The position numbers and the translations under genes were made by a program. The notes below the pieces were generated by a model. That model saw only the letters and a list, made by a program, of their open reading frames with translations, searched no databases and had not been told where the DNA came from. A stretch of DNA of 39,628 nt from Brucella haematophila. Its GTDB lineage: Bacteria; Pseudomonadota; Alphaproteobacteria; Rhizobiales; Rhizobiaceae. Location of the stretch: NCBI RefSeq assembly GCF_005938105.1, contig NZ_VCPE01000026.1, positions 1 through 39,628 on the forward strand, given 5' to 3'. This document shows positions 1-10,579 of the stretch, in pieces. Position 1 is the first letter of the stretch, and each line of letters begins with the position of its first letter.

Positions 1-517
1 AGCCAACACTAAGTCAACCACTTTCACCAGAACTCAAGGACGAAGCAACCTGCCGCTAGCAGCGTCGCCGCCCTCGTTGTGGCGCTATATAGGGCGGACT
101 AATCCAAACTGTCAACAAGGGTTGTGAAGTTTTTTGATATTTTTTTGACAGCTTTCCACAGGGTGTCAAATCCCTAGTTTTTGCCACTCTATATATAGGG
201 TGCGAAACATGACGTTGCGGAATGTCGGGCCACAAACCAGCCTCAATAAAAAACTAGTTTCCGCGAAATTCGAAATTTAGCCGTACTGCATCCAGCTTAT
301 AGCCAACCCGATGGCATTGTGGATATCGGCGTTTGTCCGCCTCGTCATTGACTTACGCGTCAACGGCAGGCAAAACTCTGATGCCCGTTTGGGAGCCTTC
401 CATAGACAAAGGAAGACACCTTAGCATCGGATCAGCGCATAAGTCGCTTTTCTGACAAGCGATGTTCAAGCACGTTTTCGTGCCATCAGGTTTAGAAGAA
501 GGGCCGACTATAGCAGT
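1..517. other. Intergenic region upstream of the M23 peptidase gene
   Basis: No convincing gene is visible here; open frames are short and broken by stops. The sequence is AT-rich from about 120 to 290, unlike the coding DNA that follows. It holds imperfect dyads, such as CGCCCT near 70 facing AGGGCG near 92, and CCCTA near 172 facing TAGGG near 196. A TTGACA hexamer lies at 145-150, but no good -10 element follows at normal spacing, so I do not call a promoter. Confidence 0.5.
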
Positions 518-2482
518 ATGAAGGATATGGGGCCGAATAATCTCGATCCGGGTGACGAGCCCCCGCTGAGCGTTGGCGGACGGCGGCGGCCTCCAGATCG
601 GCGCGAAGTTTCGGCACGCTGGCTTGCCGGCACCTTCCTGACTGGCGTTACCTCCTGCATGCTGATTGGCGTTGCTCTTTTCGCGGCCCTTGACGGGCGC
701 GAGCAATTGGCGACCCCGCCCGAAATTCTTGCCCGCAATGATATGCCAAGTACCGCCGAGGAAAACGCAGTCACCAAGGGTAGCCGTCTCGTCAGCACGG
801 TTTCGGCGCAGCAGCCGCGCGACCGCCGCCGGTTTGATCTTTCCACCATGCAGAAAGTTGGCGAACGCGAAGTTATCCGCACCCGCCCGTTCGAACTGGT
901 GAGCATGGCGCTGGCGGTTGATCATCCGACCAGCCGCAAATATCCGGCATTCGATGCGCTGACTGTATTCTCTGAAGGCCCAACGGCCCCGCAACCGGCT
1001 GACACCGGCCAGATTTATGGTGCCAAGGTTGAAAGTGAAGTCAGTCTTCACGTCGTCGATTTTCCGCTGAACAGCGCAACCTTTGACGCATCAAGCGATC
1101 TGTCGGTTGATGAGGTGGAGAAGGTTGTTCGCGATACCGGCGGATTGTTGACCGACGGCGATGTTCAGGTTGCCTCACTGCATTATGTCGATCCGGCCCG
1201 CTTTGGCGGCAATGATTCTCCTTATGCGCTCGGCCCGGCGCTCGGCGTGAAGATTACGCAGGAAAATGTCAGCGTCGCCCCGAAGGCGAATGACGAGCAG
1301 ACCGACGACGGCTTTTCAGAAGAGTTGATCCCCTTCCGGCAAACCGCAGATATCGCGCAGGCGCTCGAAGATGCGGGCTATACCGGCGAAGACACATCGA
1401 ACATGGTCGATGCGCTCGCCAAGATGATGAATTCGCCGCGCCTGAAGCAAGGCAGTATCTTGCGCGTGGGAACTGAAACCCGCAACGGGCAGGACCGCAT
1501 CGTTCGTGCAAGCATTTATAATCGCACCACGCATCTCGTGACGGTCACACTGAACGACCGCCAGCAATATGTTCCATCGGATGAACCCGAAGAAACGCCT
1601 CTGTTGCAGACGGCTTTCGACGGCAATGCGATCCCCAGCGCTATCCGGGGCAATCTGCCCAATGTCTATGACGGCATCAGCCGCGCAGCCCTTGCCTATG
1701 GCATGACGGAAACGATGCGCGAGCAGCTCGTCAAAATGCTGGCCACCGACGTGGATCTTCAGGCGCAGTTGACGCCGACCGACAATATTGACGCTTTCTT
1801 CTCGCTGCCGGACGAGCCCGATGATCCGGACAAGGCAGACAGCGATTCACAGCTTCTCTATGTGGCGGCAACCTTCAGCGGCACGACCCGGAAATTCTAC
1901 CGCTATCAGGCGCCGGACGGTGGTGTCGATTACTTCGACGAGGGCGGAAAGAGCGCAAAGCAGTTCCTGCTGCGCAATCCGGTACCCAATGGCGTGTTCC
2001 GTTCGCCATTTGGCATGCGCCGCCACCCGATTCTTGGCTATAGCCGCATGCATACCGGCGTCGATTGGGCCGCACCGCGCGGTACGCCAATCATCGCAAC
2101 GGGTAACGGGGTTGTAGAAAAGGCAGGCTGGACCAACGGCTATGGCAATCAGACCCTGATTCGTCATGCCAATGGCTATGTCAGCAGCTACAGCCACCAG
2201 AATGCAATTGCGCGCGGTGTGTCTGCCGGTTCAAGAGTGCGTCAGGGTCAGGTGATCGGCTATGTCGGTTCGACCGGCCTCTCGACCGGCCCGCATCTCC
2301 ATTATGAAATGATCGTCAACGGCACCAAGGTAGACCCGCTTCGCATCCGCCTGCCGGACAACAAAGCTTTGAAGGGCAAAGAGCTTGAAGCCTTCAAGCA
2401 GGAGCGGGATCGCATCGACACGCTTTTGAACAGCGACGACAACAGCACCAAGCTGGCCGCCAACGCCTCGACAAAGGGATAA
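518..2482 (+). CDS. Membrane-anchored M23 family (LytM-type) metallopeptidase
   Basis: A 654-residue predicted peptidoglycan DD-endopeptidase. An arginine-rich N-terminus (residues about 22-34) precedes one membrane segment (about 36-58), so the bulk should lie in the periplasm. The C-terminal M23 domain keeps all signature residues: H512 and D516 in HTGVD, H560 in SYSHQ, and H593/H595 in HLHYE; these are the family's zinc ligands and catalytic histidines, so the enzyme looks active. The central 400 residues resemble the long juxtamembrane regions of rhizobial polar-growth M23 proteins such as RgsM, but I cannot confirm orthology. The ATG at 518 has only a weak upstream ribosome site; an in-frame ATG three codons on is an alternative. 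It converges on an L,D-transpeptidase gene, also a wall-remodelling enzyme, across a shared terminator. Confidence 0.88.
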   Translation: MKDMGPNNLDPGDEPPLSVGGRRRPPDRREVSARWLAGTFLTGVTSCMLIGVALFAALDGREQLATPPEILARNDMPSTAEENAVTKGSRLVSTVSAQQPRDRRRFDLSTMQKVGEREVIRTRPFELVSMALAVDHPTSRKYPAFDALTVFSEGPTAPQPADTGQIYGAKVESEVSLHVVDFPLNSATFDASSDLSVDEVEKVVRDTGGLLTDGDVQVASLHYVDPARFGGNDSPYALGPALGVKITQENVSVAPKANDEQTDDGFSEELIPFRQTADIAQALEDAGYTGEDTSNMVDALAKMMNSPRLKQGSILRVGTETRNGQDRIVRASIYNRTTHLVTVTLNDRQQYVPSDEPEETPLLQTAFDGNAIPSAIRGNLPNVYDGISRAALAYGMTETMREQLVKMLATDVDLQAQLTPTDNIDAFFSLPDEPDDPDKADSDSQLLYVAATFSGTTRKFYRYQAPDGGVDYFDEGGKSAKQFLLRNPVPNGVFRSPFGMRRHPILGYSRMHTGVDWAAPRGTPIIATGNGVVEKAGWTNGYGNQTLIRHANGYVSSYSHQNAIARGVSAGSRVRQGQVIGYVGSTGLSTGPHLHYEMIVNGTKVDPLRIRLPDNKALKGKELEAFKQERDRIDTLLNSDDNSTKLAANASTKG

Positions 2483-2490
2483 ATAAAAAC

Positions 2491-2524
2491 GCCGGGAAAG
2501 CAAAATGCTCACCCGGCTTTTTTG
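2491..2524 (+). terminator. Bidirectional intrinsic terminator between the M23 and L,D-transpeptidase genes
   Basis: GCCGGG (2491-2496) pairs with CCCGGC (2512-2517), followed by a run of T on the plus strand. On the minus strand the same stem is followed by GTTTTTATTT, so it can end both convergent transcripts. Confidence 0.85.
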
Positions 2525-2544
2525 TTTGACCAATAGAGGTTGAA

Positions 2545-4011
2545 CTATTCGGAAAACTCGACGGTGACGCCTGCCTTGACGAGCTTGGCGAGTTCTTCCG
2601 CGTCCCAATTCGTCAATCGCACGCAGCCATGGCTCGACGTCTTGCCGATCTTGGAGGGCTCCGGCGTTCCATGGATGCCGTAAGTCGGCTTGGAAAGTGC
2701 AATCCAGACCGTACCAACCGGCCCATTCGGACCCGGCGGGATCGTCAGAACCTTGTCGTTGTTGCCCTGCTTGAAGTTGATCTTCGGATTATAGGTGTAG
2801 TTCGGATTGATCGCGATGCGCTCAACCTGTACGATGCCGGACGGCGACGGATTATCCGATGAGCCGATGGTCGACGGATAAGCCACGACCAGCTTACCGC
2901 TTTCATCATAACCACGGACCTGCTTGCGCCCCTTGTCGGCGATGATTCTCGCGACCTTGGCGCGCACCGGCTTGCCGAGATTTGGCACCTTCACCACGGA
3001 ACCGGGCTGATTGAAGTTCACTCCCGGATTGATTTCCTTGAGATAGTTTTCATCAATGTGGAATTTCTCACCGAGCATTTCCGTCACCGACGTATAGGCC
3101 ATAGAAGAAAGCTGCGCCTTATGGGCGTAATCTTCCGGGATCGAGGCCACATACTGGCGACCGACATCCTCATTGGTGATCGTATATTCAAAAAACGCGG
3201 CACCGCCCGTTGCTTCAAGCTCGGCATTGACTGCTGCATCGTCCTTCGGGCTGATGGATTTTCCAGTCAGTTCGCCATAAGCGGCGGCGGCCTTGTCGAC
3301 ATTGCTGCCAGAACGGCCATCGATAACGCCGGGCGATGCGCCTGCACGATCCAGCAGCACCTGGAAGGCTGCAATCTTGGCCTTGGCGCCCTCGCCTTTC
3401 GGCATTTCGATTGCAGGGGCCATGTCACTGGACTTCGGCACATTCTGCGGCTGCTCGTAACCGGGCTGGCTGTAATCCTGCCCGTTATAGTTCTGATCAA
3501 TGCTCGCGGAATTGGTGCCGGTATTGTCGGGATAGTTTTCGCCCGACGGCGGCAGTTCCGAACGCTGCACCTGACCGTCCTGATTGCCGCGATAGCTCGG
3601 ATCGGACGGCGCGGCGGGATAATAATTCGGGTCTTCCGGCACATTGCTGAAGCCGTCATAAGGCGAGCCGCCATCAACCGGGCCGTTCAGTGTCCAGTTA
3701 TCGTCTTGCTGCGGATCACGGCGGCTGTTGTGACCGCCATAGCTGTTGCGATCATAGGTATTCGCATCCTCAACGCTGATGATACGGCCACGACGATCCA
3801 TCGTCACGCGCCGACCATACTGGTCGATGTACACGCGCACGCGGCGGTCGTGATAGACCTCTTCGCCCGGATCGTAGAGTTGCGCCAGCTGCACCGGAGC
3901 TTCCGTGAGCGTAGCGTCACGGTTTTCTTCTGCAAAAGCACCGGCACCCGTGGCGGGAAGAGCCGCAGAAGCAAACAATGCGAAACGAAGCATGCGTATG
4001 GAATGCGTCAT
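2545..4011 (-). CDS. L,D-transpeptidase (YkuD domain) with peptidoglycan-binding region
   Basis: A 488-residue exported wall enzyme. A signal peptide (about 1-28, ending AFA) is followed by a short region rich in R, D and Y, a low-complexity segment rich in N, P, Y, G and Q (about 75-200), a peptidoglycan-binding-like region (about 205-270), a LysM-like stretch (about 275-350) and a C-terminal YkuD domain. The catalytic signature SSHGCVRLTN is intact, with H461 and the nucleophile C463. YkuD enzymes make 3-3 crosslinks or attach proteins to peptidoglycan, and Hyphomicrobiales carry many of them. No good Shine-Dalgarno precedes the chosen ATG; it is preferred because it gives a complete signal peptide. 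A CtrA-like box lies about 70 bases upstream. Confidence 0.9.
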   Translation of the reverse strand: MTHSIRMLRFALFASAALPATGAGAFAEENRDATLTEAPVQLAQLYDPGEEVYHDRRVRVYIDQYGRRVTMDRRGRIISVEDANTYDRNSYGGHNSRRDPQQDDNWTLNGPVDGGSPYDGFSNVPEDPNYYPAAPSDPSYRGNQDGQVQRSELPPSGENYPDNTGTNSASIDQNYNGQDYSQPGYEQPQNVPKSSDMAPAIEMPKGEGAKAKIAAFQVLLDRAGASPGVIDGRSGSNVDKAAAAYGELTGKSISPKDDAAVNAELEATGGAAFFEYTITNEDVGRQYVASIPEDYAHKAQLSSMAYTSVTEMLGEKFHIDENYLKEINPGVNFNQPGSVVKVPNLGKPVRAKVARIIADKGRKQVRGYDESGKLVVAYPSTIGSSDNPSPSGIVQVERIAINPNYTYNPKINFKQGNNDKVLTIPPGPNGPVGTVWIALSKPTYGIHGTPEPSKIGKTSSHGCVRLTNWDAEELAKLVKAGVTVEFSE

Positions 4012-4079
4012 GGAGGAAGTCCCAGGTGCCCGTAATTTCAGACGTTCAATCGGATCGTCAGATCATGGATGCAGTGAAT

Positions 4080-4098
4080 ATGGTTAATAACTGATTAT
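4080..4098 (-). promoter_or_regulatory. Possible CtrA-binding site upstream of the L,D-transpeptidase gene
   Basis: Read on the minus strand this is ATAA, seven bases, then TTAACCAT. The CtrA consensus of alphaproteobacteria is TTAA-N7-TTAAC, so one half-site is perfect and the other matches three of four bases. It lies about 70 bases upstream of the gene's start. This is a motif match only. Confidence 0.35.
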
Positions 4099-4225
4099 CC
4101 GAGTAACAGCAGATGCCAGATGAACTGGACATGAAAATGGCCAAGTGACGACAAGTTTTATGAAATTTGTATCTGCAAAATTTCTTCGGGCATTGTGATA
4201 CATCCGGCCCGAATTGATTAAAGCC

Positions 4226-4262
4226 AATAAAAAGCGCCGCAATCTCGCGACTGCGGCGCTTT
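4226..4262 (-). terminator. Intrinsic terminator of clpB
   Basis: AGCGCCGCA and TGCGGCGCT form a nine-base-pair stem with an eleven-base loop. On the minus strand it is followed by TTTTTATTGG, 20 bases beyond the clpB stop codon. Confidence 0.85.
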
Positions 4263-4280
4263 GTTAGAGCAAATCGAATG

Positions 4281-6902
<2,622 letters not shown>

Positions 6903-6958
6903 ATAGTGTCTCCTTTTGCCCTCCAGCCCTGAATAGGCACCGGAAGATGTTGGGTGAC

Positions 6959-6982
6959 GAAGCCCCCGCATGGGCGGGCTTC
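6959..6982 (-). promoter_or_regulatory. Stem-loop in the clpB 5' leader
   Basis: GAAGCCC (6959-6965) pairs perfectly with GGGCTTC (6976-6982) across a ten-base loop. It lies between the predicted clpB transcription start and the ribosome site. Its role is unknown; it does not cover the ribosome site. Confidence 0.45.
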
Positions 6983-7000
6983 ATGTCTTTCCAAGACAGG

Positions 7001-7029
7001 ATATGGGACTATGACCAGCTTTCGGCAAG
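7001..7029 (-). promoter_or_regulatory. Candidate RpoH (sigma-32) heat-shock promoter of clpB
   Basis: On the minus strand CTTGCC (7024-7029) is followed after 15 bases by TCCCATAT (7001-7008). The sigma-32 consensus is CTTGAA, 13-17 bases, CCCCATNT, so both elements and the spacing fit. ClpB is a classic RpoH target. The implied leader is about 90 bases long. Confidence 0.6.
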
Positions 7030-7052
7030 GGTGAACAACGCCCGTGCGGCCA

Positions 7053-7081
7053 AATAAAAATGGCGCGGAAAACCGCGCCAT
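7053..7081 (-). terminator. Intrinsic terminator downstream of the DUF4167 gene
   Basis: ATGGCGCGG, loop AAAA, CCGCGCCAT: a perfect nine-base-pair stem. On the minus strand it is followed by TTTTATTTGG. It isolates the DUF4167 gene from clpB. Confidence 0.8.
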
Positions 7082-7107
7082 TTTCAAATCCTATACCGAA
7101 AGCTTCA

Positions 7108-7154
7108 GAGCATAATCCGACCGGAGTGAAACGAGGATCGATAAGACTATGCTC
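7108..7154. repeat. Palindromic intergenic element
   Basis: GAGCATA at 7108-7114 faces TATGCTC at 7148-7154 across 33 bases. It sits beside a second, better palindrome (7170-7209) in the short space between two minus-strand genes, and resembles the small dispersed palindromes of Brucella and Ochrobactrum. Confidence 0.4.
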
Positions 7155-7169
7155 GATATATAGAAGCTT

Positions 7170-7209
7170 AGAGCGCCGATCTGATTCATTCAGATCGAAA
7201 CGCGCTTTA
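7170..7209. repeat. Palindromic repeat of the TAAAGYGC family, copy 1
   Basis: The core CGATCTGAT-TC-ATTCAGATCG is an imperfect palindrome flanked by AGAGCG and CGCGCT arms. On the minus strand it begins TAAAGCGCGTTTCGATCTGA and ends CGCTCTAAGC. A second copy lies at 37856-37899. The first three bases of the element are the stop codon of the DUF4167 gene. Confidence 0.65.
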
Positions 7210-8025
7210 AGCGTCGGAATCGACAGGTTCGGTTACTGGCGTATCGCTGCCGGCATCCTGATCCTTCGCAACACGGCGCGGACGACCCGGACGGCGGGTA
7301 GCGCGACGCGGTGCAGCTTCGTCATCGGCCTTCGCTTCGACGGGTGCTTCCACCGGAGCCTCAACGGGTGCCGCTTCCACAGCCGCCGGAGCAGCCTTGG
7401 CAGCACGAGCGACCGGAGCTGGTTCTGCTACTTCCACAGGAGCTTCTGCCGCGGGCTGTTCGCCTGCTTCACCGGCCTGCGCTTCCGGGCGCTCTTCGGC
7501 ATTGAAGCGTTCGCGCTGCGGGCGGCGTCCGCGGCCAAGGCGACGATCGCGATTGTCACGCTCACGCGGCTGACGGCTTTCGCCGCTTTCCTCGCCGTAA
7601 ACGACTTCGGCAGGCGTGCCTTCGATGACCGGCTGCGGACCGGAACCGCTTACCGGACGCGGCTCGACGGCGACTGCTGGCGTGAAGCCAGTGTCGTCAT
7701 CATCAGCGCCGTCATCGTCGAAGGTTTCTTCGCGCTGGAACGGCACCGGGTTCTGCGCCATGGCAGCCATAATGATGCGATTGTAATGTTCAGCGTGCTG
7801 AAGGTAGTTTTCAGCCATCACCCGGTCGCCAGAAGCCTGCGCGTCACGAGCGAGTGTCGAATATTTTTCTGCAATATGTTGCGCATTGCCACGGATCTTT
7901 ACGTCAGGTCCGTTGCTTTCGTAATTACGCGACAGAGGATTGGGGCCCTTGCGGTTGTTGTTATTATTGTTGTTATTGTTATTCCCCCGTCCGCGCATAC
8001 GCCTGTTCTGCTGTGCTGGCCTCAT
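7207..8025 (-). CDS. DUF4167 domain protein, asparagine-rich, largely disordered
   Basis: A 272-residue protein whose first 95 residues match the alphaproteobacterial DUF4167 family; function unknown to me. It starts MRPAQQNRRMRGRG, then has ten consecutive asparagines (residues about 15-24) encoded by mixed AAC and AAT codons, then the conserved segment containing RNAQHIAEKYSTLARDAQ and AENYLQHAEHYNRI. The remainder is low complexity: acidic, then RDNRDRRLGRGRR, then alanine/proline/glutamate with a short tandem repeat of VEAP, then an arginine-rich tail. The Arg-Gly and Arg-rich patches would suit nucleic acid binding, which is inference. I chose the third-codon ATG because AAGAGA lies at a normal distance from it; ATG two codons upstream is too close. 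The stop codon lies at the edge of a palindromic repeat. Confidence 0.85.
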   Translation of the reverse strand: MRPAQQNRRMRGRGNNNNNNNNNNRKGPNPLSRNYESNGPDVKIRGNAQHIAEKYSTLARDAQASGDRVMAENYLQHAEHYNRIIMAAMAQNPVPFQREETFDDDGADDDDTGFTPAVAVEPRPVSGSGPQPVIEGTPAEVVYGEESGESRQPRERDNRDRRLGRGRRPQRERFNAEERPEAQAGEAGEQPAAEAPVEVAEPAPVARAAKAAPAAVEAAPVEAPVEAPVEAKADDEAAPRRATRRPGRPRRVAKDQDAGSDTPVTEPVDSDA

Positions 8026-8142
8026 ATTCATCTCTTTTCAGATTAAAGGGCGCAGAAACGTCGCGACGAAAAAGGTCGCCTGTTTCTTGCTATTGAGCCA
8101 TGGAGGAAGCACGCCCTAAAACTTCCTACACATCGACTATTC

Positions 8143-8186
8143 TTAAAGCGCGTCGCATTTCAAACTGTTCGCCTGACGCACATTAA
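8143..8186. repeat. Partial palindromic repeat, related to the TAAAGYGC family
   Basis: Begins TTAAAGCGCGTCGCATTTC and continues to GACGCACATTAAG; GCGTC faces GACGC. The first part matches the left end of the copies at 7170-7209 and 37856-37899, but the right half diverges. Confidence 0.4.
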
Positions 8187-8200
8187 GGGGTTGCTTTTAT

Positions 8201-8244
8201 GCATGTCGTCCCCGGAAAACCGTTCCCACTTTTCCGCGACATGC
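8201..8244. repeat. Palindromic repeat of the CCGAAAA/TTTTCGG family, copy 1
   Basis: GCATGTCG (8201-8208) faces CGACATGC (8237-8244), with inner CGGAAAA facing TTTTCCG. This layout, an outer GCAT-type arm around an inner GAAAA/TTTTC arm, is the small intergenic palindrome common in Hyphomicrobiales. Related copies are at 21607-21652 and 27604-27646. Confidence 0.65.
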
Positions 8245-8541
8245 TTCTCGGCTCCGCATATCCAGATGGATGGCCGGAACCTGACGGTTGCATTGTGCAA
8301 GGTCCACGCCGAAAAGCATCGCTCTTCGGGACCATGCCTGAAAGTCGTGTACTTCCGTACGAGCCATCTCCAAAGGCTTAGACCCCGGGAGAGCATGACC
8401 TCAAATCGTCATGGAGCATTTCCGCCACGGCCCTCTAAAAAGCGGGCAAAACCATTCTGGCTGTATACGGTGGCCGGAAACTAAACGGCTTCGCGGCAAA
8501 TTCCAAGTGTTTTTTCGCGCCGTTGGGTATCAAAATTTCGT

Positions 8542-9408
8542 TTATGATTTTTGCGCAAAAAGCATGGCCCTTCTATGGCCGCCCAGATCACGCGCATCGT
8601 TTGCGAGTTCAAAACCCGCTTGCTCAAACAGCGCTTTCACATCCTGGAATTGTCCGGCGCCGATTTCTACGGCAACCATACCGCCATCATATAGGTACTC
8701 TACTGCCTGTTCTGCAAGGGCCCGGTAAAAATCCAGTCCATCCTGGCCGCCATCCAGCGCCGCAAGAGGATCGTGCTCACGCACTTCACGCGACAGACCG
8801 GCAATGTCTTCATGCGGAATATAGGGCGGGTTTGAGACGATCATATGAAACCGTCCGCTGACATTGGCGAACCAGTCGCTCCGCAGTGCGGCGAAACGCT
8901 GGCCGACATCGTTGATCGCAGCATTGATTCGTGCCGTCGCCAGCGCGCCTTCCGACACATCGAGACCAATGCCATGCAATGTCTCGAAGCGATGCAGAAG
9001 CGAGATTACAATCGCCCCGGTGCCCGTGCCCATATCGAGGAGTTCGACGGCACCATGCTCGGCAACAAGCATCTCAAGCGGTGGGATGACCAGTTCGATC
9101 AGCGCTTCCGTGTCCGGGCGCGGTTCAAGCGTTGCAGCAGAAAGCCGGAATGGCAGTCCATAAAATTCGCGAACGCCGATAATGCGATGCACGGGTTCGC
9201 CTTTGGCACGGCGCTCCAGCGCCGCGCGCAACATTTCGACGCGCTCGGCTTCGATCAGTCTGTCCGGTGCGGAAATCAGATCGAGCCGTGTCGTGCCCGT
9301 CGTCCATTCGATCAGCAGCCGCGCATCGAGATCAGGCGTTTCCAACCCGGCATCGCGCAATTGCCGCCGGGCCTGTGCTGCCAGAACGTCGAGACGCTCG
9401 CCGCTCAC
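8542..9408 (-). CDS. prmC: Peptide chain release factor N5-glutamine methyltransferase
   Basis: A 288-residue SAM-dependent methyltransferase that methylates the glutamine of the GGQ motif in class I release factors. The Rossmann SAM site ELLDMGTGTGAIVISLL and the substrate-glutamine motif NPPY (in MIVSNPPYIPHEDI) are both present, which separates PrmC from other methyltransferases. Translation starts at a GTG (9406-9408), two bases after the prfA stop codon, so the two genes should be translationally coupled. Its substrate is the product of that neighbour. Confidence 0.96.
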   Translation of the reverse strand: MSGERLDVLAAQARRQLRDAGLETPDLDARLLIEWTTGTTRLDLISAPDRLIEAERVEMLRAALERRAKGEPVHRIIGVREFYGLPFRLSAATLEPRPDTEALIELVIPPLEMLVAEHGAVELLDMGTGTGAIVISLLHRFETLHGIGLDVSEGALATARINAAINDVGQRFAALRSDWFANVSGRFHMIVSNPPYIPHEDIAGLSREVREHDPLAALDGGQDGLDFYRALAEQAVEYLYDGGMVAVEIGAGQFQDVKALFEQAGFELANDARDLGGHRRAMLFAQKS

Positions 9409-9410
9409 GC

Positions 9411-10484
9411 TCAGGCGCCCAGTTCGGTCAAAAGCGCGGTCTGGTGATCGGAAATCAGCGCATCGACCAATTCGTCGAGGTCGCCTTCCATCACGCGGTC
9501 GAGCTTGTAGAGCGTCAGGTTGATGCGGTGATCAGTAACGCGGCCCTGCGGGAAATTATAGGTGCGGATACGTTCCGAACGGTCACCGGAGCCGACCTGG
9601 CTGCGGCGCGCTTCCGAGCGTTCGCTTTCAGCCTTCTGACGCTCCATGTCATAAAGGCGGGCACGCAGGATCTGCATGGCGCGAGCGCGGTTCTGGTGCT
9701 GGGATTTTTCCGCCTGAACTACCATGATGCCGGTGGGGATATGGGTAATGCGCACCGCTGAGTCCGTCGTGTTGACGTGCTGTCCGCCAGCACCCGATGC
9801 GCGCATCGTGTCGATGCGGATATCCTCGTTGCGGATCTCGATATCGATGTCTTCGGCCTCTGGCAGCACGGCCACGGTCGCAGCTGACGTATGAATGCGC
9901 CCGCCAGCTTCGGTTTCCGGTACGCGCTGCACACGATGCACGCCCGATTCGAACTTCATCTTCGAGAACACGCCCTTGCCGGAAACCGTCGCGATAATTT
10001 CCTTGTAGCCGCCCGCATCGCCTTCGCTGGCCGAGACCAGCTCGACGCGCCAGCCCTTCTCGCTGGCATAACGCTCATACATGCGGAAGAGATCGCCTGC
10101 GAAAAGCGCTGCTTCCAGTCCGCCGGTACCGGCGCGAATTTCGAGAATGGCGTTCTTTTCGTCGGCTGCATCCTTGGGCAGAAGCAGAATCTGTACTTCC
10201 TGCTCCAGCGCCTCGACGCGCTTTTCGACTTCCGGCAATTCCTCGACAGCCAATGCGCGCATTTCGGCATCGGTCGACGCGTCGTCGCGCATGGCGGCCA
10301 GATCTTTCGCTTCGGCACGCGCATCGCTCAATTCGCGAATCTTGCCGACGACTTCCTGCAACTCGGAATATTCGGAAGCGAGCTTCACATAAGTTTCCGA
10401 ATCCGGATTGTCCGCCATCTGGCTTTCGATCATCGAGAACCGCTTCAAGAGCTGGTCCATCCGGTCCTGCGGCAATGCGATCAT
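9411..10484 (-). CDS. prfA: Peptide chain release factor 1
   Basis: A 357-residue class I release factor that reads UAA and UAG in the ribosomal A site and triggers peptide release. The GGQ tripeptide at 233-235 (GAGGQHVN) is at the same numbers as in E. coli RF1. The anticodon-like tripeptide, PAT in E. coli, is here PET at 189-191, in [20 protein letters not shown]. Overall layout and length are normal. It lies 95 bases downstream of ptsP on the same strand and is followed at once by prmC. Confidence 0.97.
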   Translation of the reverse strand: MIALPQDRMDQLLKRFSMIESQMADNPDSETYVKLASEYSELQEVVGKIRELSDARAEAKDLAAMRDDASTDAEMRALAVEELPEVEKRVEALEQEVQILLLPKDAADEKNAILEIRAGTGGLEAALFAGDLFRMYERYASEKGWRVELVSASEGDAGGYKEIIATVSGKGVFSKMKFESGVHRVQRVPETEAGGRIHTSAATVAVLPEAEDIDIEIRNEDIRIDTMRASGAGGQHVNTTDSAVRITHIPTGIMVVQAEKSQHQNRARAMQILRARLYDMERQKAESERSEARRSQVGSGDRSERIRTYNFPQGRVTDHRINLTLYKLDRVMEGDLDELVDALISDHQTALLTELGA

Positions 10485-10579
10485 GTCATGTCCTAAAAAT
10501 CATCGTCCGAATGCAAATGTGCGAAACCGGGCGCGCCGCGTCCCGCGCCACACCCGGTCATTCTATGCAATTTGCCTTG

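Larger units (their letters stand above)
8026..8541. other. Intergenic region between prmC and the DUF4167 gene, with repeats
   Basis: About 500 bases without a gene I can support. It contains two palindromic repeats (8143-8186 and 8201-8244), then about 300 bases with no recognisable motif. Short open frames cross it on both strands but pass through the palindromes and show no ribosome site, so I read them as chance. Confidence 0.6.

Noticed and set aside
120-200. Possible replication-origin-like or DnaA-box region
   Set aside because: The AT-rich stretch and CTTTCCACAG resemble DnaA-box fragments, but there is no cluster of proper boxes and no origin-linked gene.
7060-8046. Plus-strand open frame of 328 codons across the DUF4167 gene
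   Set aside because: It runs through a terminator and two palindromes and has valine/isoleucine runs caused by the asparagine repeat on the other strand.
8160-8396. Small open frames on both strands in the prmC-DUF4167 gap
   Set aside because: They are carried by the palindromic repeat at 8201-8244 and lack ribosome sites.
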